DNA from: Paragordius varius
Lineage: Eukaryota; Nematomorpha
Direction of reading: 5' to 3'
Assembly: GCA_964247055.1 (NCBI GenBank)
Contig: OZ176050.1
Coordinates: 8,618,001 to 8,682,000 of the forward strand
DNA length: 64,000 nt
Every line of letters begins with the position of its first letter. Within the stretch, counting starts at the first letter, position 1. The notes under the pieces were generated by a model. It was not told where the DNA came from. It made no database searches and saw only the letters and a list, made by a program, of their open reading frames with translations. This document shows, one piece after another, positions 36,805-45,337 of the stretch. The position numbers and the translations under genes were made by a program.

Positions 36805-39800
36805 ATTTACAGTTCAAATTCACCCTTAACCAATTCAAATTCACCCTCGAACAATTCAAATTCACCCTTGAACAATTCAAATTCACCCTCGAACAATTCA
36901 AATTCACCCTTGAACAATTCAAATTCACCCTTGAACAATTCAAATTCACCCTTGAACAATTCAAATTCACCCTTGAACAATTCAAATTCACCCTTGAACA
37001 AAATGCTTATTTTTTGATTCATATTATCAAATTAAAAGGGAAAAAACTTTGGGAATTATTTTGCCATTTCTTAAAATTTTTTTAAATGGTTTAATAATAA
37101 AATTCAAAGCGGAAATACCTATATTTAATAGAAAATTTCATAATTTTTCCGTTTTTTGATGTTCCAAGATTATAATACAAACATTAAAACAATTATTAGC
37201 CATAAATCATTTATTAATATGTTTATAATAAAGTAAATAATAGCGTTAAAATTATAATTATTGGTGCACATAAACACGTCCCTCCGCAGCATTTGCAAGA
37301 TTGTGGTTTACATAATCACAAAATCCTTTAACATCCGTTGCTGTTATTTGTAGGCATCCATAGTTAACTAAATCTTTCAATGATGCATTACTTTCATTAC
37401 TAATTGCGGAGCAGACATTAGATTTTATTTTGGAGAATGCGTTTTCTATTGGATTGAGCATGTAGCTATATGGAGCCAAAAATGAAATTTTGTAGTGGTA
37501 TCCATCAGCTATATTGTTTAAAACTTCCCTTTTGTGAATCTTTGCATTATCCAAAATAAAATGAATTCCTTCTAAATTCAAAGAGGTGAGAAATTCACAT
37601 AAATCTTTGAAAAAATTAGAAAATATGTCTCCATTTACATTTCTCTCACATTCTATTCTGTGAAATACAATTCCCTGTGACCCCATAGCTGCAATAAGGG
37701 TTATGTTTCTTCCTTTTATGTTAGGAAGTTTAACAATGGCCCTTGTACCGCGTTTAGATCTTCCAAAATTTCGCCTAAGGTGGTTGTGGAAACCACATTC
37801 ATCAATGAAAACCACCTTTGTTGTATCAAAATTAAACGTTTCGAGAAACCAAATGGCATACTCTTTTCTTTTTCTAATTGTATCCGAATCATTTATTTTG
37901 TTAATCTCTGTATGAGTTTTTTTCAGTGTTATCGCTAGTTTTTGGATTATATTTTGAATGGTACTGCAAGATATGCGAAAATCGCATTCATGTTCTAAAA
38001 ATAATTTTAGCGATTTTAGAGTGATTAAGGGGTTTTCGCTAATTTTTTCTTCGACTATGTTGACAATGCGATCCGTAATCTTTTCATATCTCTTTCCACC
38101 TTGCGATTTACACTTAATATTTTTTTTGTACTTCATAACAAATGATTTGGCGGTATTATAATTAATATCCAACGATTCAGCCACCATTTTTATCGAATCC
38201 CCATCCATAATTGTTGATTTTATTAGGCGCTTCTTATCATGTTCACTAAGTTTCGTATAATTCTTTTTGACATCTATCTTAGATTAAAAATATACCAATT
38301 AATATAATTTCACTGTCTTGATTTGTAGTGTTAGCCATTTATTTTACAAAAAATTATTGTCTGCTTGTTGGGTAGTTAAAAATAAAGGAAAAATTACACG
38401 TCGCATAAAATATACCGTCTGCTTTGACTATAAGAATATTTTTAACTACCCAACAAGCAGACAATAATTTTTTGTAAAATAAATGGCTAACACTACAAAT
38501 CAAGACAGTGAAATTATATTAATTGGTATATTTTTAATCTAAGATAGATGTCAAAAAGAATTATACGAAACTTAGTGAACATGATAAGAAGCGCCTAATA
38601 AAATCAACAATTATGGATGGGGATTCGATAAAAATGGTGGCTGAATCGTTGGATATTAATTATAATACCGCCAAATCATTTGTTATGAAGTACAAAAAAA
38701 ATATTAAGTGTAAATCGCAAGGTGGAAAGAGATATGAAAAGATTACGGATCGCATTGTCAACATAGTCGAAGAAAAAATTAGCGAAAACCCCTTAATCAC
38801 TCTAAAATCGCTAAAATTATTTTTAGAACATGAATGCGATTTTCGCATATCTTGCAGTACCATTCAAAATATAATCCAAAAACTAGCGATAACACTGAAA
38901 AAAACTCATACAGAGATTAACAAAATAAATGATTCGGATACAATTAGAAAAAGAAAAGAGTATGCCATTTGGTTTCTCGAAACGTTTAATTTTGATACAA
39001 CAAAGGTGGTTTTCATTGATGAATGTGGTTTCCACAACCACCTTAGGCGAAATTTTGGAAGATCTAAACGCGGTACAAGGGCCATTGTTAAACTTCCTAA
39101 CATAAAAGGAAGAAACATAACCCTTATTGCAGCTATGGGGTCACAGGGAATTGTATTTCACAGAATAGAATGTGAGAGAAATGTAAATGGAGACATACAT
39201 ATTTTCTAATTTTTTCAAAGATTTATGTGAATTTCTCACCTCTTTGAATTTAGAAGGAATTCATTTTATTTTGGATAATGCAAAGATTCACAAAAGGGAA
39301 GTTTTAAACAATATAGCTGATGGATACCACTACAAAATTTCATTTTTGGCTCCATATAGCTACATGCTCAATCCAATAGAAAACGCATTCTCCAAAATAA
39401 AATCTAATGTCTGCTCCGCAATTAGTAATGAAAGTAATGCATCATTGAAAGATTTAGTTAACTATGGATGCCTACAAATAACAGCAACGGATGTTAAAGG
39501 ATTTTGTGATTATGTAAACCACAATCTTGCAAATGCTGCGGAGGGACGTGTTTATGTGCACCAATAATTATAATTTTAACGCTATTATTTACTTTATTAT
39601 AAACATATTAATAAATGATTTATGGCTAATAATTGTTTTAATGTTTGTATTATAATCTTGGAACATCAAAAAACGGAAAAATTATGAAATTTTCTATTAA
39701 ATATAGGTATTTCCGCTTTGAATTTTATTATTAAACCATTTAAAAAAATTTTAAGAAATGGCAAAATAATTCCCAAAGTTTTTTCCCTTTTAATTTGATA

Positions 39801-42800
39801 ATATGAATCAAAAAATAAGCATTTTGTTCAAGGGTGAATTTGAATTGTTCAAGGGTGAATTTGAATTGTTCAAGGGTGAATTTGAATTGTTCAAGGGTGA
39901 ATTTGAATTGTTCAAGGGTGAATTTGAATTGTTCGAGGGTGAATTTGAATTGTTCAAGGGTGAATTTGAATTGGTTAAGGGTGAATTTGAACTGTAAATG
40001 GTATATATATATATATATGGGCATATCGAAATTTATACATACTTTATTTAGCGGTAAATGCTATAAACGGAAAACATCTTTTACGGATTTTTTCCCACAC
40101 AATAAATTATAATGTATATTTGTTTTTAAATTATATAACTTTATTCGTGAATTGTTTTTACCGGTTTCATGTTTTTTCGAGGAGGCGTTTGACTGTATAA
40201 ATTCTATGATATGTTACTCTTTAGGTTGTAAATCAGTTATGTTGGCGCGTTCAGCTATGCGCAATCTTTCGATTTTTTCTACTAACATGGAGAATCGGGA
40301 CAGTGTTATAGAGAAATATGTGTCAAAAGTATTTTATAAATCTGAAAATTATGCATTTAATTTATAACTCTAAATATCTTAAAAGTTCTCTTATTGTAAA
40401 TAGTACGATTCTTACTTTTAACTTTTAAAAAGTAAATTTTAAATATTTATATATATTATTGTGTTTGAAATCATGACCTTTTTAAAAAATAAAATGTCAT
40501 AAGTTAATACTTTAATCCGTTTCTTCAAAATTAATTTTATCATTTCGATTATGTAGCTATTTGTAACATATTTTTTCTACACGCTTAAAAAAAATGTTGT
40601 CAAGTTGCAAAATATTAAAACTGACGTCTGCTGTTAGTTTAACAAAGGTGATCCAATCAACAGCACGAATAGGAACCAGTATAGATATATAATATTAATT
40701 AGTTAGAGTTTTCTATGATATTAAGTTGTTTTAATAATATAACACGGTGTGCAAAAAGGGGGTATTTTTTCATGAGATAGCTTGGGGAATTCATTGACAA
40801 AAATTTTTATTTGTTGACGACCTAGTTTTTGAAACATTGAGAACAAACCGTAATTGAGCAAAAAGTGAAAATTGAGGATAATTAGAACTAGTTAAAAATT
40901 ATAAATAAAATCTTGAGATATTAAGATATACTATCATTTTATCAGACATTTACAATTTATAAATAGCTTAAAATCATATAGATAGGGTTATTATAAAAAC
41001 TTAGGTCAATTAATCGTGTTTTTTCTTTAACATATTTAATATACAAAATTTTTTTACGAAACTATACCATCTACAATTCAAATTCACTCTTAAACATTTC
41101 AAATTAACCCTCGCTTTGTTTAATAAGATTTAATAAATTTACCTATATTTTTATATATTTTTATAAAATAAAATTTTGTTTTAATTTAAAGCAATACTTA
41201 AAAAATAATAAACTATGCCATAAAGATATATTTTATATTAATAATGAGTTATATTAGTTCGAAAACACATAATTTATTTTTAGGTGATTTTGAATTGTTC
41301 AAGGGTGAATTTGTTCGAGTGTGAAGGTATAAGGGTGAATTTGAACTGTAAATGGTATATATTAATTTTTTTTAAATTATTTATCAGCTAAATTCACTAT
41401 TAATTATTAACTAAAAATTTATTGTTTTTATTTTTTCATTTTTTTGTTATTTAATTTTTTGAGGCATTAAAATATACTGTTTTATTTTGGAATCTTACAT
41501 GAGCGGGAATTATAAAGTGAAAATTTATACAAAATAAAGCAGTGCAATATCAACCAAAAATTGGTACGAATCCCGGTAACAGGTTTGATTTAACAGAATT
41601 TAATATTTTTTCTGGAATTTAATATACCACTATTTTTATATCCATTTGAAAATTTGAATACTTTATAATTCGTAAAAATTTAAAATAAAACATTAAATTT
41701 ACACTCATAAATCAGATGACAAAAAATGAAAATTATAAAACAATATATTGGTTTTATTTTGATATATAAGTTTTTTTTACTGTATAAAATATGAATGTTA
41801 GAATTTTAATAGTAAGTTTGGCTGGTAAGTAATTAAAAAAAATATTTTTATAGTTTCATAAAAAAAATTGTTTATTAAATATATTAAAGAAAAACCACGA
41901 TTTTTTGATCTAAGTTTTTATAAAAACCCTAACTATATGATTTTAGGCTATTTATAATTTTTAAATATCTGATAAAATGATAATAAATCTTAATATCTCA
42001 AGTTTAATCATTATTTTTTTAATATTCCCTAATTATCCTAAATTTTCACTTTTTGACCAATTTCGATTTTTCTCAATATTTTAGTCATCAACAAATAAAA
42101 ATTTTTGCGCCAAATGAATTCGCACGTTATAAGGTATATTTTCAATATTACTTTGCACACAGTGAAATACGAGGAGTATGTTCTAGCTTAACCACTTGTT
42201 TTTCATATAGCTTAAGTCATAATAATGTTTTTATTTATTAAAAACTTTATTTTCATATTTTTTTATCACAATATTATATTTACCTTAGGCCCTAACATAT
42301 GAAACCGAATTCAACAAAACAAAATGGAATTTGCAACAAATGTTTTATCACGACGGGAAAGGTGAAAAATTAAAACGGTTATTGAAAGCCAAAGATTACC
42401 AAGATTTAGGGTAACGATTGGATGATTAATATAAAATATACATAGTTATCTAAACACTAATAACAGCAATAGTAGAAACCGTTAAAAAACTGTTTCATTC
42501 AACTCAATTGAATTATTTTGTTTATATTGTTGATGCACGCATGTCAGTATGTGGGAGTCTCGTTAAAATTATACAATCATCTTTCATTATATAAGAAAAT
42601 TTTGAACAATTTACTCGATGTTTTGAAGGTTTTAGCCAGAAATCTATCAGTTGTTTGACGCTTATACTTTATTGAATTTATTCCTATAACAGATACAAAA
42701 TTTATTTGTCGAATTATAGCCGATCATTAACTGTTTTAAAATTTTTTTACATGTATTACTTGACCCACAAATTAAACACGCTCTTAAGAAACTTTTTTTT

Positions 42801-43407
42801 CATTATAACGATTTGAACATATTAATATACAATACTTGTAAAAAAATATCGCCCTTGATTTCAATTAAATTTATTGAATATTAAATGTATGTTTTGTGTT
42901 TACCAGAAATGTTTGGCATATCGACGATCACTTATTAAAGAATTACACAGCTCAAACTCTTCCCCAGAACAATGATGTAAATAAGCAACCATTAGATTTG
43001 GGTTTGTTTTAAGCTCATAATCGTATATAGGATCTAAAAAAATTATTATAGGCCACTATCATTACGAACCTAAACTTTGGAAGACAACCCTAATGCATTC
43101 CATCGAAAACTTTGAAAAATCTATTATAAACAAGTCTTCAAACCCAAAAATTGCTTTAATAGATATTTGCACAAAACTAAACCATGATTTACCATATCAT
43201 TACAGTGTATCAAACAATTATACAAACCAAAGCTTTAAAGGAATAACCTGTGTGAATGGAAAAAAATACTCAACAGAAAAATGGTAGGTTAATATTTAAT
43301 ATAATCTATATATACGTTATAGGGAAAAAAGCAAAAAGGTGGCGGAACAATCATCAGCATTATGTGCATTAGCTCATTTATTTACAATTAATAATGACAT
43401 AAACTAG
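34940..43407 (+). CDS. DUS2: tRNA-dihydrouridine(20) synthase DUS2 with C-terminal dsRNA-binding domain
   Basis: FMN-dependent reduction of U20 to dihydrouridine in cytoplasmic tRNA (family knowledge). Eight exons: 34940-35333, 35356-35523, 36256-36522, 40225-40328, 42289-42410, 42907-43001, 43052-43283, 43323-43407; 488 residues, close to human DUS2 (~493). Visible: N-terminal APMVRFGILPSRLLALDYGA, the catalytic cysteine in GIDLNMGCPKEFS, CKIRVLPSLTETLSL, TVHGRT, the FMN-binding IIANGGS, and the helical region. The last two exons form the dsRBD (NPKIALIDICTKLN ... EKSKKVAEQSSALCALAHLF), which in animal DUS2 binds the tRNA. Intron 1 is only 22 nt (35334-35355); without it the frame would break. 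Introns 3 (3.7 kb) and 4 (2.0 kb) are mostly transposon. The stop codon TAG (43405-43407) directly abuts the stop codon of MZT2 on the other strand. Confidence 0.95.
36689..36802 (+). repeat. hAT terminal fragment followed by (TA)n
   Basis: CAGGGGTGTCCAAGACAAAT and GCGAGCCGCAATTTTGGCTC (36689-36758) look like one end of a hAT element. No partner end is visible. It runs into a (TA)n tract (36759-36802), into which the palindromic transposon inserted; TA repeats continue on the other side at 40002-40018. Confidence 0.55.
37258..38338 (-). CDS. IS630/Tc1-type DD34E transposase (intact copy, left arm)
   Basis: Catalyses cut-and-paste transposition at TA targets (family knowledge). Exons, complement 38296-38338 and 37258-38273, joined across a 22-nt GT-AG intron (38274-38295); 352 residues, the usual size for this superfamily. 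The N-terminus has helix-turn-helix character (SIKMVAESLDINYNTAKSFV). The DDE triad is D in VVFIDECGFHNH, D in HFILDNAKIH and E in YMLNPIENAFSKIK, with 34 residues between the second D and E (DD34E). An alternative is translation from the ATG at 38208 without the intron (316 residues), but that loses LSEHDKKRLIKSTI, which looks like genuine N-terminal transposase sequence. The start at 38338 is mirrored in the other arm. Confidence 0.9.
38339..38482. promoter_or_regulatory. Shared divergent 5' region of the two transposase copies
   Basis: 144 bp between the two transposase start codons, made of the inner arm ends and the 52-bp unique loop. Any promoter for the divergent genes must lie here or use flanking read-through. 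The inner arm sequence (CTGCTTGTTGGGTAGTTAAA) is mirror-repeated, so the two genes would share symmetric control sequences. No specific motif identified. Confidence 0.4.
38483..39567 (+). pseudogene. DD34E transposase, right-arm copy, frameshifted
   Basis: Mirror copy of the left-arm gene: exon 38483-38525, 22-nt intron 38526-38547, then 38548-39567. A 4-bp duplication (ACAT, around 39195) after the NVNGD codons shifts the frame and separates the second catalytic D and the E from the N-terminal part. Otherwise the copy reads the same protein, so the break is recent. Confidence 0.88.
40743..42164. mobile_element. TIR element in DUS2 intron 4 (superfamily undetermined)
   Basis: Outer ends CACGGTGTGCAAA / TTTGCACACAGTG. 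An inner inverted stretch AAAAATTTTTATTTGTTGA is repeated at ~40800 and ~42090, and the inverted match continues further in (AATTGAGCAAAAAGTGAAAA against a region near 42050). Open frames inside are not recognisable. A 21-bp-repeat MITE (41067-41355) is nested in the middle. No clear target duplication. Confidence 0.6.
41067..41355. mobile_element. MITE, 21-bp-repeat family, nested in TIR element (DUS2 intron 4)
   Basis: Ends CCATCTACAATTCAAATTCA and TGAATTTGAACTGTAAATGG, flanked by TA. One to two 21-bp units remain on each side, and the core matches the copies at 7035 and 511. Confidence 0.78.
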
Positions 43408-43629
43408 TTACATTGATATATTATTTTCACTGATGTTTTTAATAATTTGAAATAGAGTTTCCGGATTCGATTTTATTTTCAGTAAATCAACAATATTTCT
43501 GGAATATATTAATATAATATACTTAAATATTTGAGGGTGAATTTCGATTCCTGCCAATAAATATAATTTATAATATTCTCTATCATCTGGCGTTAACAAA
43601 TTTTGAGCGAGGGACAGGTATGCTTCCAT
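43408..43629 (-). CDS. MZT2: Mitotic-spindle organizing protein 2 (MOZART2)
   Basis: Small gamma-tubulin-complex component. Two exons, complement 43523-43629 and 43408-43498, with a 24-nt intron (43499-43522); 65 residues. LLTPDDREYYKLYLLAG, then IEIHPQIFKNIVDLLKIK, then ETLFQIIKNI match the MOZART2 core (human: a tyrosine-bearing helix, GIDPDVFK, ILVDLLKLNVAP, VFQMLKSM). The 24-nt segment has no stop and could be translated as eight extra residues. However, it begins GTATAT, ends CCAG and interrupts the IFK-NIVDLL core, so an intron fits far better. The protein lacks the long C-terminal tail of vertebrate MZT2. The gene is convergent with DUS2 (stop codons touching) and divergent from ALG14 (21 bp between start codons). 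Confidence 0.87.
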   Translation of the reverse strand: MEAYLSLAQNLLTPDDREYYKLYLLAGIEIHPQIFKYIILIYSRNIVDLLKIKSNPETLFQIIKNISENNISM

Positions 43630-43650
43630 TATCACACATTCATTTTCAAT
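43630..43650. promoter_or_regulatory. 21-bp divergent start region MZT2/ALG14
   Basis: Only 21 bp separate the start codons of MZT2 (minus) and ALG14 (plus). Either the two transcripts overlap at their 5' ends or both have almost no leader. No motif is evident in so short a span; core promoter elements must extend into coding sequence. Confidence 0.6.
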
Positions 43651-44280
43651 ATGATTAATCGATGGTTTATGGGGATTATCGGTATCATTCTATTGCGTTG
43701 CTATTATGTCAAGCGATTGATTCGAAAAAAGAAAAAAATGATAAATTCCCAAAATCTTAACTGCTTGGTAGTCTTAGGATCTGGTGGCCACACCATGGAA
43801 ATGTTCAAACTTATACATGTATTGCCTGCGCAATTTAATATCCAATTCGTTTTGGCTGAAAATGATTACCAGAGCATATCAAAGTTAAAAATGTTTTACA
43901 AAGATAAAAATTACAAACCTATTGATCAAAAAATTATAAAAATTAAACGTTGCCGACAAGTTGGTCAACCTTTCCATACTGTTGTATACCCCTTTTTGCA
44001 TTCTTTCTACGAATCATATTTTATTTTACGCAATGCAAATCCCGACTTTATAATGACAAACGGACCTGGGACATGTATTCCAATTATTATGATGGCTGTT
44101 ATTTTGCAATTTCTAGGGTTAAATTCTAGTCCCATTGCCTACGTTGAAAGCGTTTGTCGAGTTTCGTCTTTATCCTTATCGGGAAAAATTGCATATTATT
44201 TTTCTGATTTATTTTTTGTGCAATGGAAAGATTTGTGGTATAAATATAAAAATGCTATTTATATTGGGCGATTTACATAA
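43651..44280 (+). CDS. ALG14: UDP-GlcNAc transferase subunit ALG14
   Basis: Membrane anchor that recruits the catalytic ALG13 to the cytosolic ER face for the second step of dolichol-linked oligosaccharide synthesis (family knowledge). Single exon, 209 residues (human ~216). An N-terminal hydrophobic anchor (~residues 6-17, FMGIIGIILLRC) is followed by a basic run RLIRKKKK. Signature LVVLGSGGHTMEM, then NGPGTCIPI, YVESVCRVSSLSLSGK and the C-terminal FFVQWKDLW...IYIGRF are all typical. The start is the ATG at 43651; the frame is open further upstream but only without an ATG. AATAAA overlaps the stop codon, and the convergent SYS1 stop is 10 bp away. Confidence 0.96.
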   Translation: MINRWFMGIIGIILLRCYYVKRLIRKKKKMINSQNLNCLVVLGSGGHTMEMFKLIHVLPAQFNIQFVLAENDYQSISKLKMFYKDKNYKPIDQKIIKIKRCRQVGQPFHTVVYPFLHSFYESYFILRNANPDFIMTNGPGTCIPIIMMAVILQFLGLNSSPIAYVESVCRVSSLSLSGKIAYYFSDLFFVQWKDLWYKYKNAIYIGRFT

Positions 44281-44288
44281 TAAATAAA
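44279..44288 (+). terminator. Poly(A) signal of ALG14
   Basis: Two overlapping AATAAA hexamers (44279-44284, 44283-44288) begin inside the ALG14 stop codon. Cleavage 10-30 nt downstream would fall in the SYS1 coding sequence, so the convergent mRNAs must overlap. Confidence 0.6.
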
Positions 44289-44290
44289 AC

Positions 44291-44758
44291 TTATATATTA
44301 TTTAAAGGTGTATATTCCACAGGTATTGCTTTGAGTTCCGATTTGCTACAAAGATATTCGGATATGACTGATGATATAGCAATCGAGGTTAGAATTATTA
44401 GCCAATATGAAAAAGTTATTGGTATTTTTTTGGTAATAATGGCCGATAATATCACATGTATGAAAATTATTGTAGTTGCAAAATCCAAGCACTGTCTACT
44501 TCGTTTGACAACAAACCAAATAAAAAAACTTAATACGAGAGAATTAACTATTATGCAAACGGAGATAACTTTGTGAAGGGGCGTTAAAAATGATACATAA
44601 TCAAGATTCATAATATATTCTGTTTGAAATTCAACGTCCATAGCTGAGAGGAGTATATACATTATAATAGAAAGACTAACATGATATAACAAAGATAAAA
44701 GAAGGATTTGCCAAATTATTTTTAAGGGATTCCATGATTTCGTACGAAATTTATTCAT
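44291..44758 (-). CDS. SYS1: Golgi membrane protein SYS1
   Basis: Four-pass Golgi membrane protein that recruits ARFRP1/Arl3 GTPase (family knowledge). Single exon, 155 residues (human 156). It begins MNKFRTKSWNPLKIIWQI, parallel to human SYS1 FRSYVWDPLLI. Four hydrophobic spans are followed by SRQCLDFATTIIFIHVI (human GKQCLDFTVTVHFFHLL) and the C-terminal EYLCSKSELKAIPV (human GEYLCMRTELKEIPL). The start ATG (44758) lies 24 nt inside the longest possible reading frame of the divergent CUTA gene; its stop is 10 bp from that of ALG14. Confidence 0.95.
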   Translation of the reverse strand: MNKFRTKSWNPLKIIWQILLLSLLYHVSLSIIMYILLSAMDVEFQTEYIMNLDYVSFLTPLHKVISVCIIVNSLVLSFFIWFVVKRSRQCLDFATTIIFIHVILSAIITKKIPITFSYWLIILTSIAISSVISEYLCSKSELKAIPVEYTPLNNI

Positions 44759-45337
44759 CGGTCCTAGAAAAAAAATGGGAAATTAGCATTCATACTATAA
44801 ATCATATGATAATTTTAAATCCAAAGAGTACGCTATTTATTACAGCTTTTATATTTTTTGTAGCTTTATATTTGTTAAAACCAATATTGAATATCAGAAA
44901 TATGTCAAAATATAACGTTGTTTATGTAACTACACCAAATAAGAAAGTTGCCGAAGATATTGCTACGTTTTTTGTTTGATAACCGTAGAAAATTAATATT
45001 AAATCACGATGCTGCTTGCGTTAATATAGTCCCTGGAATTACATCTATGTAAGATGATGATATAAATAGATATATTTGGGAAAATAAAGTAAATAAAGAC
45101 GAAGAACATTTATTGGTTCATATAGAGTTTATTTATAAGATTATAAAATCCGTGACAGAAAAGTTTGCTAACATTACTTCAACTGTAAAGTAATAAGTAA
45201 GTTATGATATAGTAAATTATATCCATACGATACGCCTGAAATAATTTCAATACCTGTATGATTTATTATTTATATGGTAGATTAATAATGGAGATGAGAA
45301 GTATTTGAAATGGATTGAGTCATCTACGAATTTTTGA
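44734..45337 (+). CDS. CUTA: CUTA divalent-cation-tolerance protein homologue with five 21-25 nt introns
   Basis: Trimeric CutA-fold protein; the animal form is secretory/membrane-associated and its role is unsettled. Exons 44734-44966, 44989-45048, 45070-45115, 45140-45189, 45213-45255, 45281-45337; introns 22, 21, 24, 23 and 25 nt, all GT-AG. Spliced: 162 residues with an N-terminal hydrophobic anchor (TLFITAFIFFVALYLL) then YNVVYVTTPNKKVAEDIA, AACVNIVPGITSIYIWENKV, LYPYDTPEIISIPI and YLKWIESS. Each intron removal brings the protein into register with human CUTA, so it lines up without gaps from VYVT to the LKW region. Unspliced, it carries several stops and frame changes. The start could be the ATG at 44734 (overlapping SYS1 by 25 nt) or, more conservatively, 44806. 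The last exon overlaps the last decarboxylase exon by 14 nt, tail to tail. Confidence 0.93.

Larger units (their letters stand above)
36803..40001. mobile_element. Palindromic DD34E transposon with two divergent transposase copies
   Basis: A 3.2-kb hairpin in DUS2 intron 3. Left arm 36803-38384 (1582 bp), loop 38385-38436 (52 bp), right arm 38437-40001 (1565 bp). The arm lengths differ by exactly one 21-bp repeat fewer and one 4-bp insertion in the right arm (1582-21+4=1565), so the arms are almost identical. Outer ends are CCATTTACAGTTC / GAACTGTAAATGG flanked by TA. Next to each end lie 9 (left) or 8 (right) tandem 21-bp units (TTCAAATTCACCCTTGAACAA). Each arm holds a full-length transposase gene transcribed outwards from the centre. 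The left gene is intact; the right one is frameshifted. The same ends and 21-bp units occur on MITEs at 511, 7035, 8153, 41067 and 60130, so this is the likely source of their transposase. Confidence 0.92.

Noticed and set aside
36803-37010. Regular 21-bp repeats as a CRISPR-like array
   Set aside because: Units are contiguous with no spacers, lie in transposon ends, and the context is an animal genome.
36683-37022. Open frames encoding heptapeptide repeats (NLNCSRV, FELFKGE), also at 39740-40112
   Set aside because: They are readings of the 21-bp (7-codon) non-coding iterons at the ends of the palindromic transposon, open in several frames at once.
43052-43407. Separate dsRNA-binding protein gene (loquacious/PRKRA-like)
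   Set aside because: The dsRBD joins in phase to upstream DUS2 exons and matches the C-terminal domain of animal DUS2.
43603-43650. Longer ALG14 N-terminus
   Set aside because: The frame is open but has no ATG before 43651, and the extension lies antisense to MZT2 coding sequence.
44734-45337. CUTA as a pseudogene with several stops and frameshifts
   Set aside because: All breaks disappear when five GT-AG segments of 21-25 nt are removed, and the product aligns without gaps to CutA proteins.
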